Assembly (NCBI RefSeq): GCF_040500475.1
Contig: NZ_CP159358.1
Location: 1,302,001-1,366,000, forward strand
Source: Bacillus sp. Bos-x628
GTDB taxonomy: Bacteria; Bacillota; Bacilli; Bacillales; Bacillaceae
Direction of reading: 5' to 3'
Length of the DNA: 64,000 nt
The notes below the pieces were generated by a model that did no database searches, had not been told where the DNA came from, and saw nothing but the letters and a program-made list of their open reading frames with translations. The translations under genes and the position numbers were made by a program. Within the stretch, counting starts at the first letter, position 1, and every line of letters begins with the position of its first letter. Shown in pieces: positions 51,492 to 60,183 of the stretch.

Positions 51492-52580
51492 TTATTCACT
51501 AGTCTGCTTTTCACCCTTTTGTTTCATGTAAATGGTTTGACCTGGGAAGGCAAATTCTACGCCTTCTTGATGGAAAATATCAATAATGCGAAAGTTAATG
51601 TCTTGTTTAATATTCAGGTTCTCTGACCAAACAGTTGTGTTTGTATAAAAGTTGAAAAATAAATTCAAATAGCTGTCTGCCAAAAGATCGAGGTTCACCA
51701 TAATGGTTTCCTTATGAACACCATCATGCTCTTGCAACATTTCTTTTAGACGCTTGATGCATTTATCAATATTTTCCTTCGGTGTATTGTAGGAAACATG
51801 AACCGAGAATGTAATCTGCCGCTTATTCATTCTTGTCCAGTTTGTAATTGGCTCTTTTGAAAGTGTGGAATTCGGAACCGTCACAACCGCTTCGGCAGGT
51901 GTTCTAAACTTTGTGCTCCTAAATGAAATGTCCTCTACAGTACCTAACACACTCGGTGTCTCCACAAAATCACCCATTGTAAATGGCTTTTCTGTAATAA
52001 TCACAACTCCTCCGAAGAAGTTCGCCACCGTGTCCTGTGCGGCTAGCGCAAATGCTAGACCTCCTAGACCAAGCCCTGCCACAAGCCCATTCACATCATA
52101 GTTAAATTCTTGTGCAATGATACTAATACTCAGTGCAATAATAATGAAGCGAAGCACTTTTGATAAAAATGGTGCTAGAATATCATCCATTTCTAATTCA
52201 AACTTCGATTTGACCGTTTGAAATAAGAAGGAAGAAGAAGCGGTTAAATGACAAAGCCCCCACGTCAACATCAATATAATTGAAGACCTATACAGCTTAA
52301 TAATGACATCCATATGGTGCTCAAAGTATGGCGCCTGTCTTAAAGCGAAATATAAACCTAGTACCACAAAAAACATTCTGGCAGGCTTTTCGAACGCCAC
52401 TACAATTTGATTAAAGACTTCTGTTTTAGACTTATTTGTCAATTTAAAAATAATATGAAACAAATAATTCGTAAACACCTTTCGAAGCAATAAAAAAAGC
52501 AATAAAATACAAAGACTAATCCCAATTTGGGTTGCAATATCCAATGTAAAATACGTATCCATAAATTTTTGTGTAAACAT
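51492..52580 (-). CDS. yhdY: MscS-family mechanosensitive channel YhdY
   Basis: The 362-aa protein has N-terminal helices and the MscS pore helix with GLVAGLGLGGLAFALAAQDT (about residues 178-197), the FFGGVVIITEKPFTMGDFVE and VEDISFRSTKFRTP beta-domain. ATG at 52580 behind AAAGGAGAG is used; a longer open frame begins inside the untranslated leader. Opens under hypo-osmotic tension. Upstream of srtN in the same direction. Confidence 0.9.
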   Translation of the reverse strand: MFTQKFMDTYFTLDIATQIGISLCILLLFLLLRKVFTNYLFHIIFKLTNKSKTEVFNQIVVAFEKPARMFFVVLGLYFALRQAPYFEHHMDVIIKLYRSSIILMLTWGLCHLTASSSFLFQTVKSKFELEMDDILAPFLSKVLRFIIIALSISIIAQEFNYDVNGLVAGLGLGGLAFALAAQDTVANFFGGVVIITEKPFTMGDFVETPSVLGTVEDISFRSTKFRTPAEAVVTVPNSTLSKEPITNWTRMNKRQITFSVHVSYNTPKENIDKCIKRLKEMLQEHDGVHKETIMVNLDLLADSYLNLFFNFYTNTTVWSENLNIKQDINFRIIDIFHQEGVEFAFPGQTIYMKQKGEKQTSE

Positions 52581-52662
52581 GTCTGTCTCTCCTTTAAAGC
52601 AATCCTCTCTATTATAATATAATCTTCGTTTAAGTCCTCTCTTAAATGTCTGACCTCTATGC

Positions 52663-52688
52663 AAAAAACCTCGGGACAACTCCCGAGG
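52663..52688 (-). terminator. Terminator of yhdX
   Basis: CCTCGGGA and TCCCGAGG form a perfect 8-bp stem with GTTG loop and TTTTTT on the minus strand. Confidence 0.9.
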
Positions 52689-52740
52689 CATAATAATTAG
52701 TTATGAAATTTTGGCTAGAGACATATCGACGGGCAACAAA

Positions 52741-52842
52741 CTACTTTTTCTTCTGAGTCTGATCAAGGAGAGTCGCTTTAAACATTTCAGCATCCGTTTC
52801 GACCTTAATACGTTCTTCCACTCTAATTCTCCCTTTACCCAA
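52741..52842 (-). CDS. yhdX: Conserved 33-aa peptide YhdX
   Basis: TTG at 52842, 8 bp behind AAGGAGG, starts LGKGRIRVEERIKVETDAEM, followed by FKATLLDQTQKKK. I recall a very similar 35-aa YhdX in B. subtilis at the same site, so this tiny basic protein is conserved. It is easily missed because an out-of-frame ATG precedes it. Its own terminator follows. Function unknown. Confidence 0.75.
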   Translation of the reverse strand: MGKGRIRVEERIKVETDAEMFKATLLDQTQKKK

Positions 52843-53146
52843 TCATCTCGCCTCCTTTTCACCATTATAAAAACATCAGAATTTTCAGTCAATATGACGA
52901 AAGCACTATTAATTTGAGGAACGCTGACGATTTGGACAAAATTGATCGAAGAAAAATTGATGTCATTCAGATGTACTCAATAAAAGCATGACTTATGCCT
53001 GAAACTTTCACATGACGACATGAATTGAAGTCACACACTCCTTGAATATCACATACTGCTTTCTCCCCTTACATAGAGTAAATAAGGAAAATCTAGAAAG
53101 CATCTGATATGATAAGACCAGAACTTATTGCAGGGAGCTGGAGCAT

Positions 53147-53866
53147 GTGTATATTATTGCGCATAGAGGATCATCAAGCGATGCCCCAGAAAATACGATA
53201 GCCGCTTTCGATTTAGCAGTTCAGCAAGGTGCAGATTATCTTGAGTTAGACGTTCAGTTTACAATGGATCAGCAGGTCGTTGTGATACATGATGATACAG
53301 TTGATCGAACGACAGATGGCAGCGGACCAGTCATGGGGTATACACTTGATGAGCTAAAAAAACTAGATGCCGGAAGCTGGTTTCATCAAAGGTATGCCAA
53401 TGAACGAGTGCCAACCTTACAAGAAATTCTTGAAAGATATAGTCAACGTGTCGGCATATTAATTGAGTTAAAGCATCCAAAACGACAGATTGGCATTGAA
53501 AAGGCAGTTAGCGAGATCATTAATCGGTTCTCATATTCACGTCATATCATGGTTCAATCTTTTAATGACACTGCGCTTCAACGAATCAAAGCTTACTGCC
53601 CTGCTCTTCAAACAGCTTTTATTATTAAGCCATCAGTTGGAAAACTGATGAAAAGAAAATTAGCGGTTTACAGCACCTTCGCTGATTGCCTAAATATGAA
53701 AAAAACCATGATGAATCGTTTTTGGATAGACCGCATCCACTCAAGTGGGATGGATGTATTTATATGGACAATAAAAGATCAAAAAACAGCCAATCGTATA
53801 AAAAAATACCCAATTGATGGAGTGGTTACTGATCATCCACTTTTTTTCAAAAGGAGAAATGATTGA
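53147..53866 (+). CDS. yhdW: Glycerophosphodiester phosphodiesterase YhdW
   Basis: The 239-aa GDPD has the family motifs AHRGSSSDAPENTIAAFDLA (His-Arg), LELDVQFTMDQQVVVIHDDT (Glu/Asp and His), and a C-terminal DGVVTDHP. It cleaves glycerophosphodiesters to glycerol-3-phosphate. GTG start at 53147 follows GGGAG. No signal peptide is seen, so it is cytosolic. It ends 1-2 bp before fluC1 and likely shares its transcript. Confidence 0.9.
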   Translation: MYIIAHRGSSSDAPENTIAAFDLAVQQGADYLELDVQFTMDQQVVVIHDDTVDRTTDGSGPVMGYTLDELKKLDAGSWFHQRYANERVPTLQEILERYSQRVGILIELKHPKRQIGIEKAVSEIINRFSYSRHIMVQSFNDTALQRIKAYCPALQTAFIIKPSVGKLMKRKLAVYSTFADCLNMKKTMMNRFWIDRIHSSGMDVFIWTIKDQKTANRIKKYPIDGVVTDHPLFFKRRND

Positions 53867-53867
53867 A

Positions 53868-54266
53868 ATGAAAGCTTATCTCGCCGTTTTTATTGGTGGA
53901 TTCATCGGTACACTATGCAGATATGAGCTAAGTCAAACTGTCCTCAGTCAAACCTTTCCCTATGCTACACTGATTGAAAATGTCTTAGGCAGTCTGTTTC
54001 TTGGCCTTGTTACAGGATCCTTTATGTTTCAGCAGAAAAAAAGGTTCGTTTACCCTTTGATCGGGACAGGGTTTTGCGGTGGCTTTACAACGATGTCCAC
54101 ATTCTCTAAAGAAACTGTGTTCCTTCTGCAGGCTGGGCAATTCACTTCAAGTATGATGTATATATTGCTCTCAGTTTTTGCCGGAGTTGCTGCTGCCTTA
54201 ACCGGACTCATCATAGCGCAGCAGCTATTTCATCAAAGGAAACAGCAGACGAAAGGAAACAGATAA
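53868..54266 (+). CDS. fluC1: Fluoride channel subunit FluC (CrcB) 1, YhdV
   Basis: The 132-aa membrane protein has four helices with GGFIGTLCRYELS, NVLGSLFLGLVTG and GFCGGFTTMSTFSKE, the fluoride/proton channel signature. Immediately followed by a second copy (no gap). In Bacillus two such genes encode an antiparallel heterodimer. ATG at 53868 is preferred over 53859, which would sit too near the ribosome site. No fluoride riboswitch was recognised upstream. Confidence 0.9.
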   Translation: MKAYLAVFIGGFIGTLCRYELSQTVLSQTFPYATLIENVLGSLFLGLVTGSFMFQQKKRFVYPLIGTGFCGGFTTMSTFSKETVFLLQAGQFTSSMMYILLSVFAGVAAALTGLIIAQQLFHQRKQQTKGNR

Positions 54267-54632
54267 ATGATTATTTTTTATACAGCCATAGCTGGAGGAT
54301 TTGGCAGTGCGCTTCGTTTTTCGATGAGCAAGTATTTTCAGCAAGCAGACACACATGCTCGTTTCCCGTATAGTATCATTCTCATTAATTTATTAGGCGC
54401 AGCCGGTTTAGGTTTACTTACAGGTGTGATCGTATCCAATCATCCACTCCTTGTGATCATTGGAACTGGCTTTTTTGGCGGTTTTACTACTTTCTCCACT
54501 TTTAGTGTAGAAGCCGCTACCTTGCTGCTGCAACGTCAAATAGGCAAACTGACCATCTATTTACTTGTGACAATTTTAGGCTCTTTATTCCTTTTTGCCG
54601 TCTTGTATCAAATGGGACAAGCGCTCGTTTAA
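54267..54632 (+). CDS. fluC2: Fluoride channel subunit FluC (CrcB) 2, YhdU
   Basis: The 121-aa partner of the preceding gene starts on the base after its stop. Four helices, GGFGSALRFSMSKYF, NLLGAAGLGLLTG and GFFGGFTTFSTFSVE are intact. Together with FluC1 it should export fluoride. Ends with a 4-bp overlap against the convergent HTH gene. Confidence 0.9.
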   Translation: MIIFYTAIAGGFGSALRFSMSKYFQQADTHARFPYSIILINLLGAAGLGLLTGVIVSNHPLLVIIGTGFFGGFTTFSTFSVEAATLLLQRQIGKLTIYLLVTILGSLFLFAVLYQMGQALV

Positions 54633-55021
54633 ATGTTGGTGATGGCAGCTAAGCTGATGAGTAGTTGATCCATCAGTTGCCGCTTCAATAAAAATAGCGT
54701 TTTTTCACTATAACCGATTTCAAGAGCACATTTTGCCATGCGCCAATCACGAAAATACTTATAATCAATTAGTTGCCGTTCTATTTCATCCAATTCTTTT
54801 AAAGCTGTTTCAATACATGCAACAATCAGTTCATACTGGCTTTTCTGTTCCTCAAGCTTTTTCCACGTCAATTGATCTTGATGCAGCGGGCTTCTTTTTT
54901 CAAGCTGCCTTTCAATATTTAAGATCGCAGCCTGATAATTTTTGAAGTTCTTTAAATGAAACTCAATTCGTTTCATTGAGGTTTTTTTCTCCGTTATACT
55001 AGCTGTTTCATACCAAAGCAT
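54629..55021 (-). CDS. Small HTH protein, sigma-region-4/ArpU-like, with SOS boxes
   Basis: The 130-aa product is helical and charged, with LDEIERQLIDYKYFRDWRMA and ALEIGYSEKTLFLLKRQLMD near its end, reminiscent of phage-type late activators (ArpU/RinA-like, sigma region 4 fold). ATG 55021 has the better spacing behind AGGGGG than the ATG at 55027. Two LexA-like boxes lie just upstream. I do not recognise a B. subtilis counterpart at this locus. It may be a domesticated phage regulator. Confidence 0.6.
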   Translation of the reverse strand: MLWYETASITEKKTSMKRIEFHLKNFKNYQAAILNIERQLEKRSPLHQDQLTWKKLEEQKSQYELIVACIETALKELDEIERQLIDYKYFRDWRMAKCALEIGYSEKTLFLLKRQLMDQLLISLAAITNI

Positions 55022-55035
55022 GTCCATCCCCCTAA

Positions 55036-55072
55036 CGAACGTTTGTTCCTATTATATACGAACGTACATTCT
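55036..55072. promoter_or_regulatory. Two LexA-like (SOS) boxes
   Basis: CGAACGTTTGTTCC (55036-55049) fits CGAAC-N4-GTTCG at 9 of 10 fixed positions, and CGAACGTACATTCT (55059-55072) at 8 of 10. They are 23 bp apart and immediately upstream of the HTH gene. Confidence 0.6.
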
Positions 55073-55108
55073 ATAAAAAGAGGCTAAATACCTAAAAAAA
55101 CCTTGAGC

Positions 55109-56491
55109 TTATTTTTCGCTCAAGGTCATTTCGTTTACTAACAGCGGCTCATTTATATCAAACCCAGTCAGTGAGGTTCCTTCCTCTAATGAAGTGATAC
55201 CTTTTTTCAGGTCGATCTTTTTTATATATCGACCGTCCATTTCTAGAACCTTTATACAGATGTCATCAATATAAATTGATTGCCCTTCCTCAATATCAAT
55301 ATTTTCCTTTAAGATTAAGCCACCAATTGTATCAATTTCATCATCATCATAGGCAAGGTCAATGAAATCTTGAATTTCACTCAATCTCACTTTGCCATCT
55401 AATACGTAATGATGATCTGCTTTTTTTTGAATGACTGGCTGCTCATCTTGATCAAATTCATCTCGAATGTCGCCAACAATCTCTTCTAAAATATCTTCTG
55501 TCGTGACAAGTCCTGACGTTCCGCCATATTCATCTGTTAAGATCGCCATATGCATTCTATCGCGCTGCATCTTAACGAGAAGCTCCTGAATCGGAATGGT
55601 GTCTATGACTTCAATCACTGGATAAATGTAATCTTTGATCTTGATTTGATCTTTTTTTTCTTGATATACAATATCTGAAAAGAGCTGCTTTTTATTGAGC
55701 ATGCCAATGACATGGTCTTTATCCCCTGAAAACACAGGAAAGCGTGTATACTTTTTCTTTGTCATGATGGCCAGTATTTCATCCAATGGCATATCTTCTG
55801 GAATGGCACATATTTCTTTTCTCGGAATCATAATCTCTCTAGCTATTCGATTATCAAAATCAAAAATATTGTTCATGTAATTATATTCTGATGGATTGAT
55901 TTCTCCATTTTTTAAGCTCTCAGACAATAAAATTTTCAATTCCTCTTCCGAATGGGAATGCTCTTTTTCAGAATCCATATCAATCCCCATCATTTTGGTT
56001 AATAAACGTGCTGAACCATTTAACACATAAATAACAGGAAACATGAGGATATAAAAAGCATGTAGTGGACCTGCCAGCCAAAGCGCTATTTTTTCTGCCT
56101 TTTGAATGGCGAGCGTTTTGGGCGCAAGCTCACCGACGACCACATGCAAAAAGGTAATAATAGAGAACGCAAGTGTTGCTGAGATCAGGCTGATTGCTGA
56201 ATCAGGAATGTTTGTCAAACCGAAACTGCGTACCAAAAGTTCTTTCACTGCCGGCTTACCGATCCACCCTAAACCAAGTGATGTCACCGTAATTCCAAGC
56301 TGGCAGGCAGACAAATATTCATCTAGCCTTGATGTCACCTTTTTCGCCATGATGGCCTTTTTAGACCCTTCTGCAACAAGCTGATTAATTCTTGAACTTC
56401 TCACCTTTACAATGGCAAATTCAGATGCAACAAAGAAAGCGGTTAAAGCAATCAAAACACCGACTATACTCAGATTAACAATATCGTCCAT
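55109..56491 (-). CDS. yhdT: CNNM/HlyC-CorC-type membrane protein YhdT
   Basis: The 460-aa protein has an N-terminal CNNM membrane domain (about residues 1-200, with [36 protein letters not shown] and [15 protein letters not shown]), a CBS pair (about 220-340, [26 protein letters not shown]) and a CorC_HlyC domain. Relatives export or regulate Mg2+ (MpfA/YhdP). ATG 56491 is reached by a ribosome site set back behind a hairpin (see separate feature). Paralogue of yhdP 800 bp away. Confidence 0.9.
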   Translation of the reverse strand: MDDIVNLSIVGVLIALTAFFVASEFAIVKVRSSRINQLVAEGSKKAIMAKKVTSRLDEYLSACQLGITVTSLGLGWIGKPAVKELLVRSFGLTNIPDSAISLISATLAFSIITFLHVVVGELAPKTLAIQKAEKIALWLAGPLHAFYILMFPVIYVLNGSARLLTKMMGIDMDSEKEHSHSEEELKILLSESLKNGEINPSEYNYMNNIFDFDNRIAREIMIPRKEICAIPEDMPLDEILAIMTKKKYTRFPVFSGDKDHVIGMLNKKQLFSDIVYQEKKDQIKIKDYIYPVIEVIDTIPIQELLVKMQRDRMHMAILTDEYGGTSGLVTTEDILEEIVGDIRDEFDQDEQPVIQKKADHHYVLDGKVRLSEIQDFIDLAYDDDEIDTIGGLILKENIDIEEGQSIYIDDICIKVLEMDGRYIKKIDLKKGITSLEEGTSLTGFDINEPLLVNEMTLSEK

Positions 56492-56532
56492 TTAACCTTG
56501 CTCTTTGTCGAAAGAACAAGGAGTCACCTCCT
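56492..56532 (-). promoter_or_regulatory. Shine-Dalgarno / hairpin / start arrangement of yhdT
   Basis: On the minus strand AGGAGG (56532-56527) is followed by 5 nt, an 11-bp stem with a 4-nt loop (arms 56521-56511 and 56506-56496, one G-U pair), then TTAA and the ATG. Skipping the hairpin leaves a spacing of 9 nt. Confidence 0.75.
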
Positions 56533-56822
56533 GGTTAATGATGTTGTCTTTTGTAAAGCGGTTAACTGATTAAATAAGACTAAACTGAGGGTCCCACCTA
56601 ACCACCTCCGATTCACGTAAAATCCATCACTCTACATATATATGAAACGGTATTCATTTTATCTTATCATAAATAATCTGAAAATTCATGTAAGGTCATT
56701 TTATTTTTGGCATGACAATCTAAAAGGAAATCCCCTCTGTTTCTTTATATTAACAGGGAAAATAAACAATTAACTTGTATTTCAGCCTTGAATTATATTA
56801 AACTATTTTCATAAACTATAAC

Positions 56823-57263
56823 GTGACGGTTAGGAGGAGATGTTCAGATGGGGCTGAGAAAAAGTATCGTATTGGTGAACTAGCACAGATTGCACAGGTA
56901 ACGAAAAGAACAGTGGACTACTATACAAATCTAGGACTGCTGGCGCCTGTCAGATCTTGCTCGAATTATCGTTATTACGATGAACATGCTTTAAAACGAT
57001 TACAATTAATCGTTTTTTGCAAACAGCAGAGATTGGCTCTTTCTGACATCAAATCCAGATTAGATGAACAATTCCCTTCCCAAAAAGAAGAACAAGATGA
57101 ACTTGTCCATTTAACCTCTGATATTGATCGGATGAATGAGCATATGGACCGCATTTTGGCACGTTGTAAGCAGCTTCAGCCAGAACAACGTGAAAAATTA
57201 AAAGAGCAGCTTACTCCTGAAAAAATGACGGCTGTCCAATCATTTTTACTGCTGTTAAGTTAA
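56823..57263 (+). CDS. cueR: MerR-family regulator (CueR/YhdQ-like)
   Basis: The domain from about 56862 reads YRIGELAQIAQVTKRTVDYY and TNLGLLAPVR, a clear MerR helix-turn-helix, with a helical tail to about 146 aa. The only in-frame start codon is a GTG at 56823 with no ribosome site, while AGGAGGAG at 56832 precedes out-of-frame ATGs. Adding one A in the following A5 run would give an ATG start at 56848 in frame (MGLRKK-YRIGEL). In B. subtilis the same locus holds cueR next to yhdP; effector identity here is uncertain, because only scattered Cys are visible. Confidence 0.65.
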   Translation: MTVRRRCSDGAEKKYRIGELAQIAQVTKRTVDYYTNLGLLAPVRSCSNYRYYDEHALKRLQLIVFCKQQRLALSDIKSRLDEQFPSQKEEQDELVHLTSDIDRMNEHMDRILARCKQLQPEQREKLKEQLTPEKMTAVQSFLLLLS

Positions 57264-57278
57264 AATCTTTTACTAAAC

Positions 57279-57326
57279 AGGAGGTGTTACCTTCGTTCTC
57301 AACAGTCAGAACGAAGGCCTTAATTG
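57279..57326 (+). promoter_or_regulatory. Shine-Dalgarno / hairpin / start arrangement of yhdP
   Basis: AGGAGG (57279-57284), 5 nt, a perfect 10-bp stem (57290-57299 with 57308-57317, 8-nt loop), 6 nt and TTG (57324). Without the hairpin the spacing is 11 nt. The same design precedes yhdT. Confidence 0.75.
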
Positions 57327-58655
57327 GACATAGTTAATTTACTCATAGTTGCTTTACTCATAGCTTTGACTGCATTTTTCGTGGCGTCAGAGTTTGCGAT
57401 CATTCGCTTAAGAAGCTCAAGAATTGATCAATTAATAGCAGAAGGTAATAAAACAGCAGTTGCTGTTAAGCACGTAACGACTCATCTTGATGAGTATTTA
57501 TCTGCCTGTCAGCTTGGGATTACCATTACCGCACTTGGTATTGGTTGGTTAGGGGAAGAAACCATTGCGCATATGCTTGCACCACTATTTGCAGAACTGT
57601 CGATTCCTCAATCAGCTAGTCACATCATCACTTTTATTATTGCGTTTAGTATCATGACGTTTTTACACGTTGTGGTTGGAGAGCTTGCGCCAAAAACACT
57701 TGCCATTCAAAAGGCTGAGCAAGTATCTCTGCTTTTTGCTAGACCACTGATGATATTTTACAAAGTGATGTTCCCGTTCATTTGGGTTTTAAATGGATCT
57801 GCTCGTTTATTAACAAAAGCGTTTGGTCTTCAGCAAGTATCTGAGCATGATATGGCACACTCTGAAGAAGAATTGCGGATTATTTTATCAGAAAGCTATA
57901 AAAGCGGCGAAATTAACCAGTCTGAATTCAAATATGTCAATAAAATTTTCGAATTTGATGACCGGTTGGCGAAAGAAATTATGATTCCTCGTACCGAGGT
58001 CGTCAGCTTCCCCCATGACATTACCATTGAGGAAATGCTGAAAGTCACCAAGGTAGAGAAATATACACGTTATCCAATTGAAGATGGAGACAAAGACAAT
58101 ATTATCGGTGTAGTAAATATTAAAGAGGTTCTCACAGCCTGCATTAGTGGAGAGTGTTCAACAAGTGATACGATCGAAAAGTTTGTGAACCCGATTATTC
58201 ATGTGATTGAAACGGTTCCCGTTCATGATTTATTGCTCAAAATGCAGCGTGAACGTGTACACATGGCCATCTTATCAGATGAATACGGCGGAACAGCAGG
58301 ACTTGTCACCGTTGAAGATATCTTAGAAGAAATTGTCGGAGAAATCCGTGATGAATTCGACATAGACGAAATCAACGAAGTTCGTAAACTTGGCGAAGAC
58401 CATTACATCTTAGATGGGAAAGTCCTTGTGGATCAAGTCAACCTGCTCTTAGGTATTTCACTTGATAATGAAGAAGTTGACACGATCGGCGGCTGGTTCC
58501 TCACGCAGAAATATGAAGTGGAGAAAAATGACTCCATTCGTGAACAAGGCTATGAATTTATTATTAATGAAGTCGATGGGCATCACGTAGCATACATTGA
58601 AGTGAAGAAATTAAATGAACAACTATTAGAAGCAGCCGAAGAAGGCGCTTCATAA
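57324..58655 (+). CDS. yhdP: CNNM/CorC-type Mg2+ exporter MpfA-like YhdP
   Basis: The 443-aa paralogue of YhdT has the CNNM domain ([53 protein letters not shown]), CBS pair with MIPRTEV and [20 protein letters not shown], and the CorC C-terminal domain. TTG start behind a hairpin-separated ribosome site. MpfA in Firmicutes is a Mg2+ efflux protein. Follows the MerR gene by 60 bp. Confidence 0.9.
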   Translation: MDIVNLLIVALLIALTAFFVASEFAIIRLRSSRIDQLIAEGNKTAVAVKHVTTHLDEYLSACQLGITITALGIGWLGEETIAHMLAPLFAELSIPQSASHIITFIIAFSIMTFLHVVVGELAPKTLAIQKAEQVSLLFARPLMIFYKVMFPFIWVLNGSARLLTKAFGLQQVSEHDMAHSEEELRIILSESYKSGEINQSEFKYVNKIFEFDDRLAKEIMIPRTEVVSFPHDITIEEMLKVTKVEKYTRYPIEDGDKDNIIGVVNIKEVLTACISGECSTSDTIEKFVNPIIHVIETVPVHDLLLKMQRERVHMAILSDEYGGTAGLVTVEDILEEIVGEIRDEFDIDEINEVRKLGEDHYILDGKVLVDQVNLLLGISLDNEEVDTIGGWFLTQKYEVEKNDSIREQGYEFIINEVDGHHVAYIEVKKLNEQLLEAAEEGAS

Positions 58656-58694
58656 GAAAAAACGACCCTTGCCTTAGCAAGTGGTCGTTTTTTC
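58656..58694. terminator. Bidirectional terminator yhdP/plsC
   Basis: AAAAAACGACC-TTGC pairs with GCAAG-GGTCGTTTTTT; it serves both convergent genes. Confidence 0.9.
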
Positions 58695-59297
58695 TTATGC
58701 CATCCCTTTTAATTGTGCTTCTAGTTCTTTAATTTTTGTATTTAACACTTCGGTCATAGCACCTAATCTTTCTTTTGGAGGCAGATGCTCGAATTCAGTA
58801 AGCTCGATCGGCTCCCCAATGATTAAACGCATTTTCCCCTTCTTGAAAAGGGTTTTCGCATTTGATGGGCCTTTGTAGGCTGCTGGCACAATCGGAGCTT
58901 TTCCCAATTGTGCAATAGTGACAGCCCCTCTTTTTAAAGGGACATCTCCTGTTGTTCGTGTTCCACTTGGAAAAATCCCCACGATCTTTCCTTCTTTTAA
59001 TAATTTAATAGGCGTTTTAATACTGCTCGGTCCAGGATTCTCTCGATCAACTGGGAAAGCATGAATCCTTTTTAAGAATCCACCAATCCATTTATTTGCA
59101 AACAATTCTTTTTTCGCCATATAGTGGATCTCAAACGGGAGAATTCCTACCCCTAATGCAAGAACATCCACAAAACCCTCATGCGTACAAGCAATGACAA
59201 AACCTCGATCCGTTGGCAGATTCTCTTTTTGGTACACTTTTATTCCGCCTCGGAGAGCAAATAATGCTTTTAAGGTATATCCTGAAAATTTATACAT
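58695..59297 (-). CDS. plsC: 1-acyl-glycerol-3-phosphate acyltransferase
   Basis: The 200-aa acyltransferase has THEGFVDVLALG (HX4D motif, residues 34-45 region), FPSGTRTTG and VPAAYKGP, making phosphatidic acid for membranes. ATG 59297 follows AAAGGAAG and gives the B. subtilis length; a longer frame to 59414 has no ribosome site. Divergent from sigM. Confidence 0.9.
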   Translation of the reverse strand: MYKFSGYTLKALFALRGGIKVYQKENLPTDRGFVIACTHEGFVDVLALGVGILPFEIHYMAKKELFANKWIGGFLKRIHAFPVDRENPGPSSIKTPIKLLKEGKIVGIFPSGTRTTGDVPLKRGAVTIAQLGKAPIVPAAYKGPSNAKTLFKKGKMRLIIGEPIELTEFEHLPPKERLGAMTEVLNTKIKELEAQLKGMA

Positions 59298-59639
59298 ACT
59301 GCACTTCCTTTGTCTGAAAAATGAAGGATTCGTTTCTATTATAACAAATTTTTTATTACCTGGTACTAAAAATTTAGACATGCTGTAAAAATGACTGTCA
59401 CCGTCTTTAAACATGTCATTTATTCGCTTTGTCTAGCTGTTCTTTCGGATTTTAGATTTGAAATGTTGGAGAGAGTTGAATAGGAATTTTGTCCAATTCT
59501 GTCGTTTTTCGAGTTTTTTTCCTGATTTGTTCTATTGAAAATGCTTTATAAATGAAACGAATTTCGCTATGATAAGAAGAAATGATTTTGATTTGGTGAA
59601 AGAGAATAAAGAGTGATGTACGGTCTATTAGAAGTTTCG

Positions 59640-59668
59640 TGCAACTTTATGCCTTTCTTATGCGTGTA
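59640..59668 (+). promoter_or_regulatory. SigM autoregulatory promoter
   Basis: TGCAAC (59640-59645), 17 bp and CGTGTA (59663-59668) fit the ECF-type SigM consensus. SigM is known to activate its own gene in B. subtilis. Confidence 0.6.
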
Positions 59669-59691
59669 TAACATAGAGGGGAGAAAAATCA

Positions 59692-60183
59692 GTGACGATC
59701 GATGAAATTTATCAAATGTATATGAACGATGTTTACAGGTTTCTGCTCTCCATGACAAAAGACAAACATTTGGCAGAAGACTTATTGCAAGAAACCTTTA
59801 TGCGTGCTTATATACATATTCATTCCTACGACCATAGCAAAGTGAAGCCTTGGTTATTTCAGGTAGCACGAAATGCTTTTATTGATTATGTCAGGAAACA
59901 TAAAAAAGAAGTGACCATATCGGATGATCTGATTGGTGGTCTTTTACAAACATCTGTACAAAGTCCTGCTGAACAGATTGAAATAAAAGAAGTGCTCACC
60001 ATGTATTTAGAGCAGCTTCCAGATAACTACAAGGAAGCGTTGACACTGTATTATTTAAAAGAACTGAACTACAAGGAAGCATCCAAGGTCATGAATATTA
60101 CTGAAGCAAATTTTAAAAGTGTCTTATTTCGTGCAAGGCAGCGCCTAAAAGCACTTTACAATAGAGGTGTTAATGATGAATGA
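59692..60183 (+). CDS. sigM: ECF sigma factor SigM
   Basis: The 163-aa ECF sigma factor has region 2 (LLSMTKDKHLAEDLLQETFM, residues 18-37) and region 4 (YKEALTLYYLKELNYKEASK, about residue 115). GTG at 59692 follows GAGGGGAG. SigM responds to wall damage, salt and acid. It overlaps yhdL by 8 bp and shares the operon with its antagonists. Confidence 0.94.
   Translation: MTIDEIYQMYMNDVYRFLLSMTKDKHLAEDLLQETFMRAYIHIHSYDHSKVKPWLFQVARNAFIDYVRKHKKEVTISDDLIGGLLQTSVQSPAEQIEIKEVLTMYLEQLPDNYKEALTLYYLKELNYKEASKVMNITEANFKSVLFRARQRLKALYNRGVNDE

Noticed and set aside
52893..53146. Fluoride riboswitch upstream of yhdW-fluC1-fluC2
   Set aside because: The crcB-motif core was not found in the 254-bp gap; regulation unknown.
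56533..56850. Possible M-box (Mg2+ riboswitch) upstream of yhdT
   Set aside because: A GGTTAGGTGGGA string is slightly reminiscent, but the remaining core and downstream terminator of an M-box are missing.
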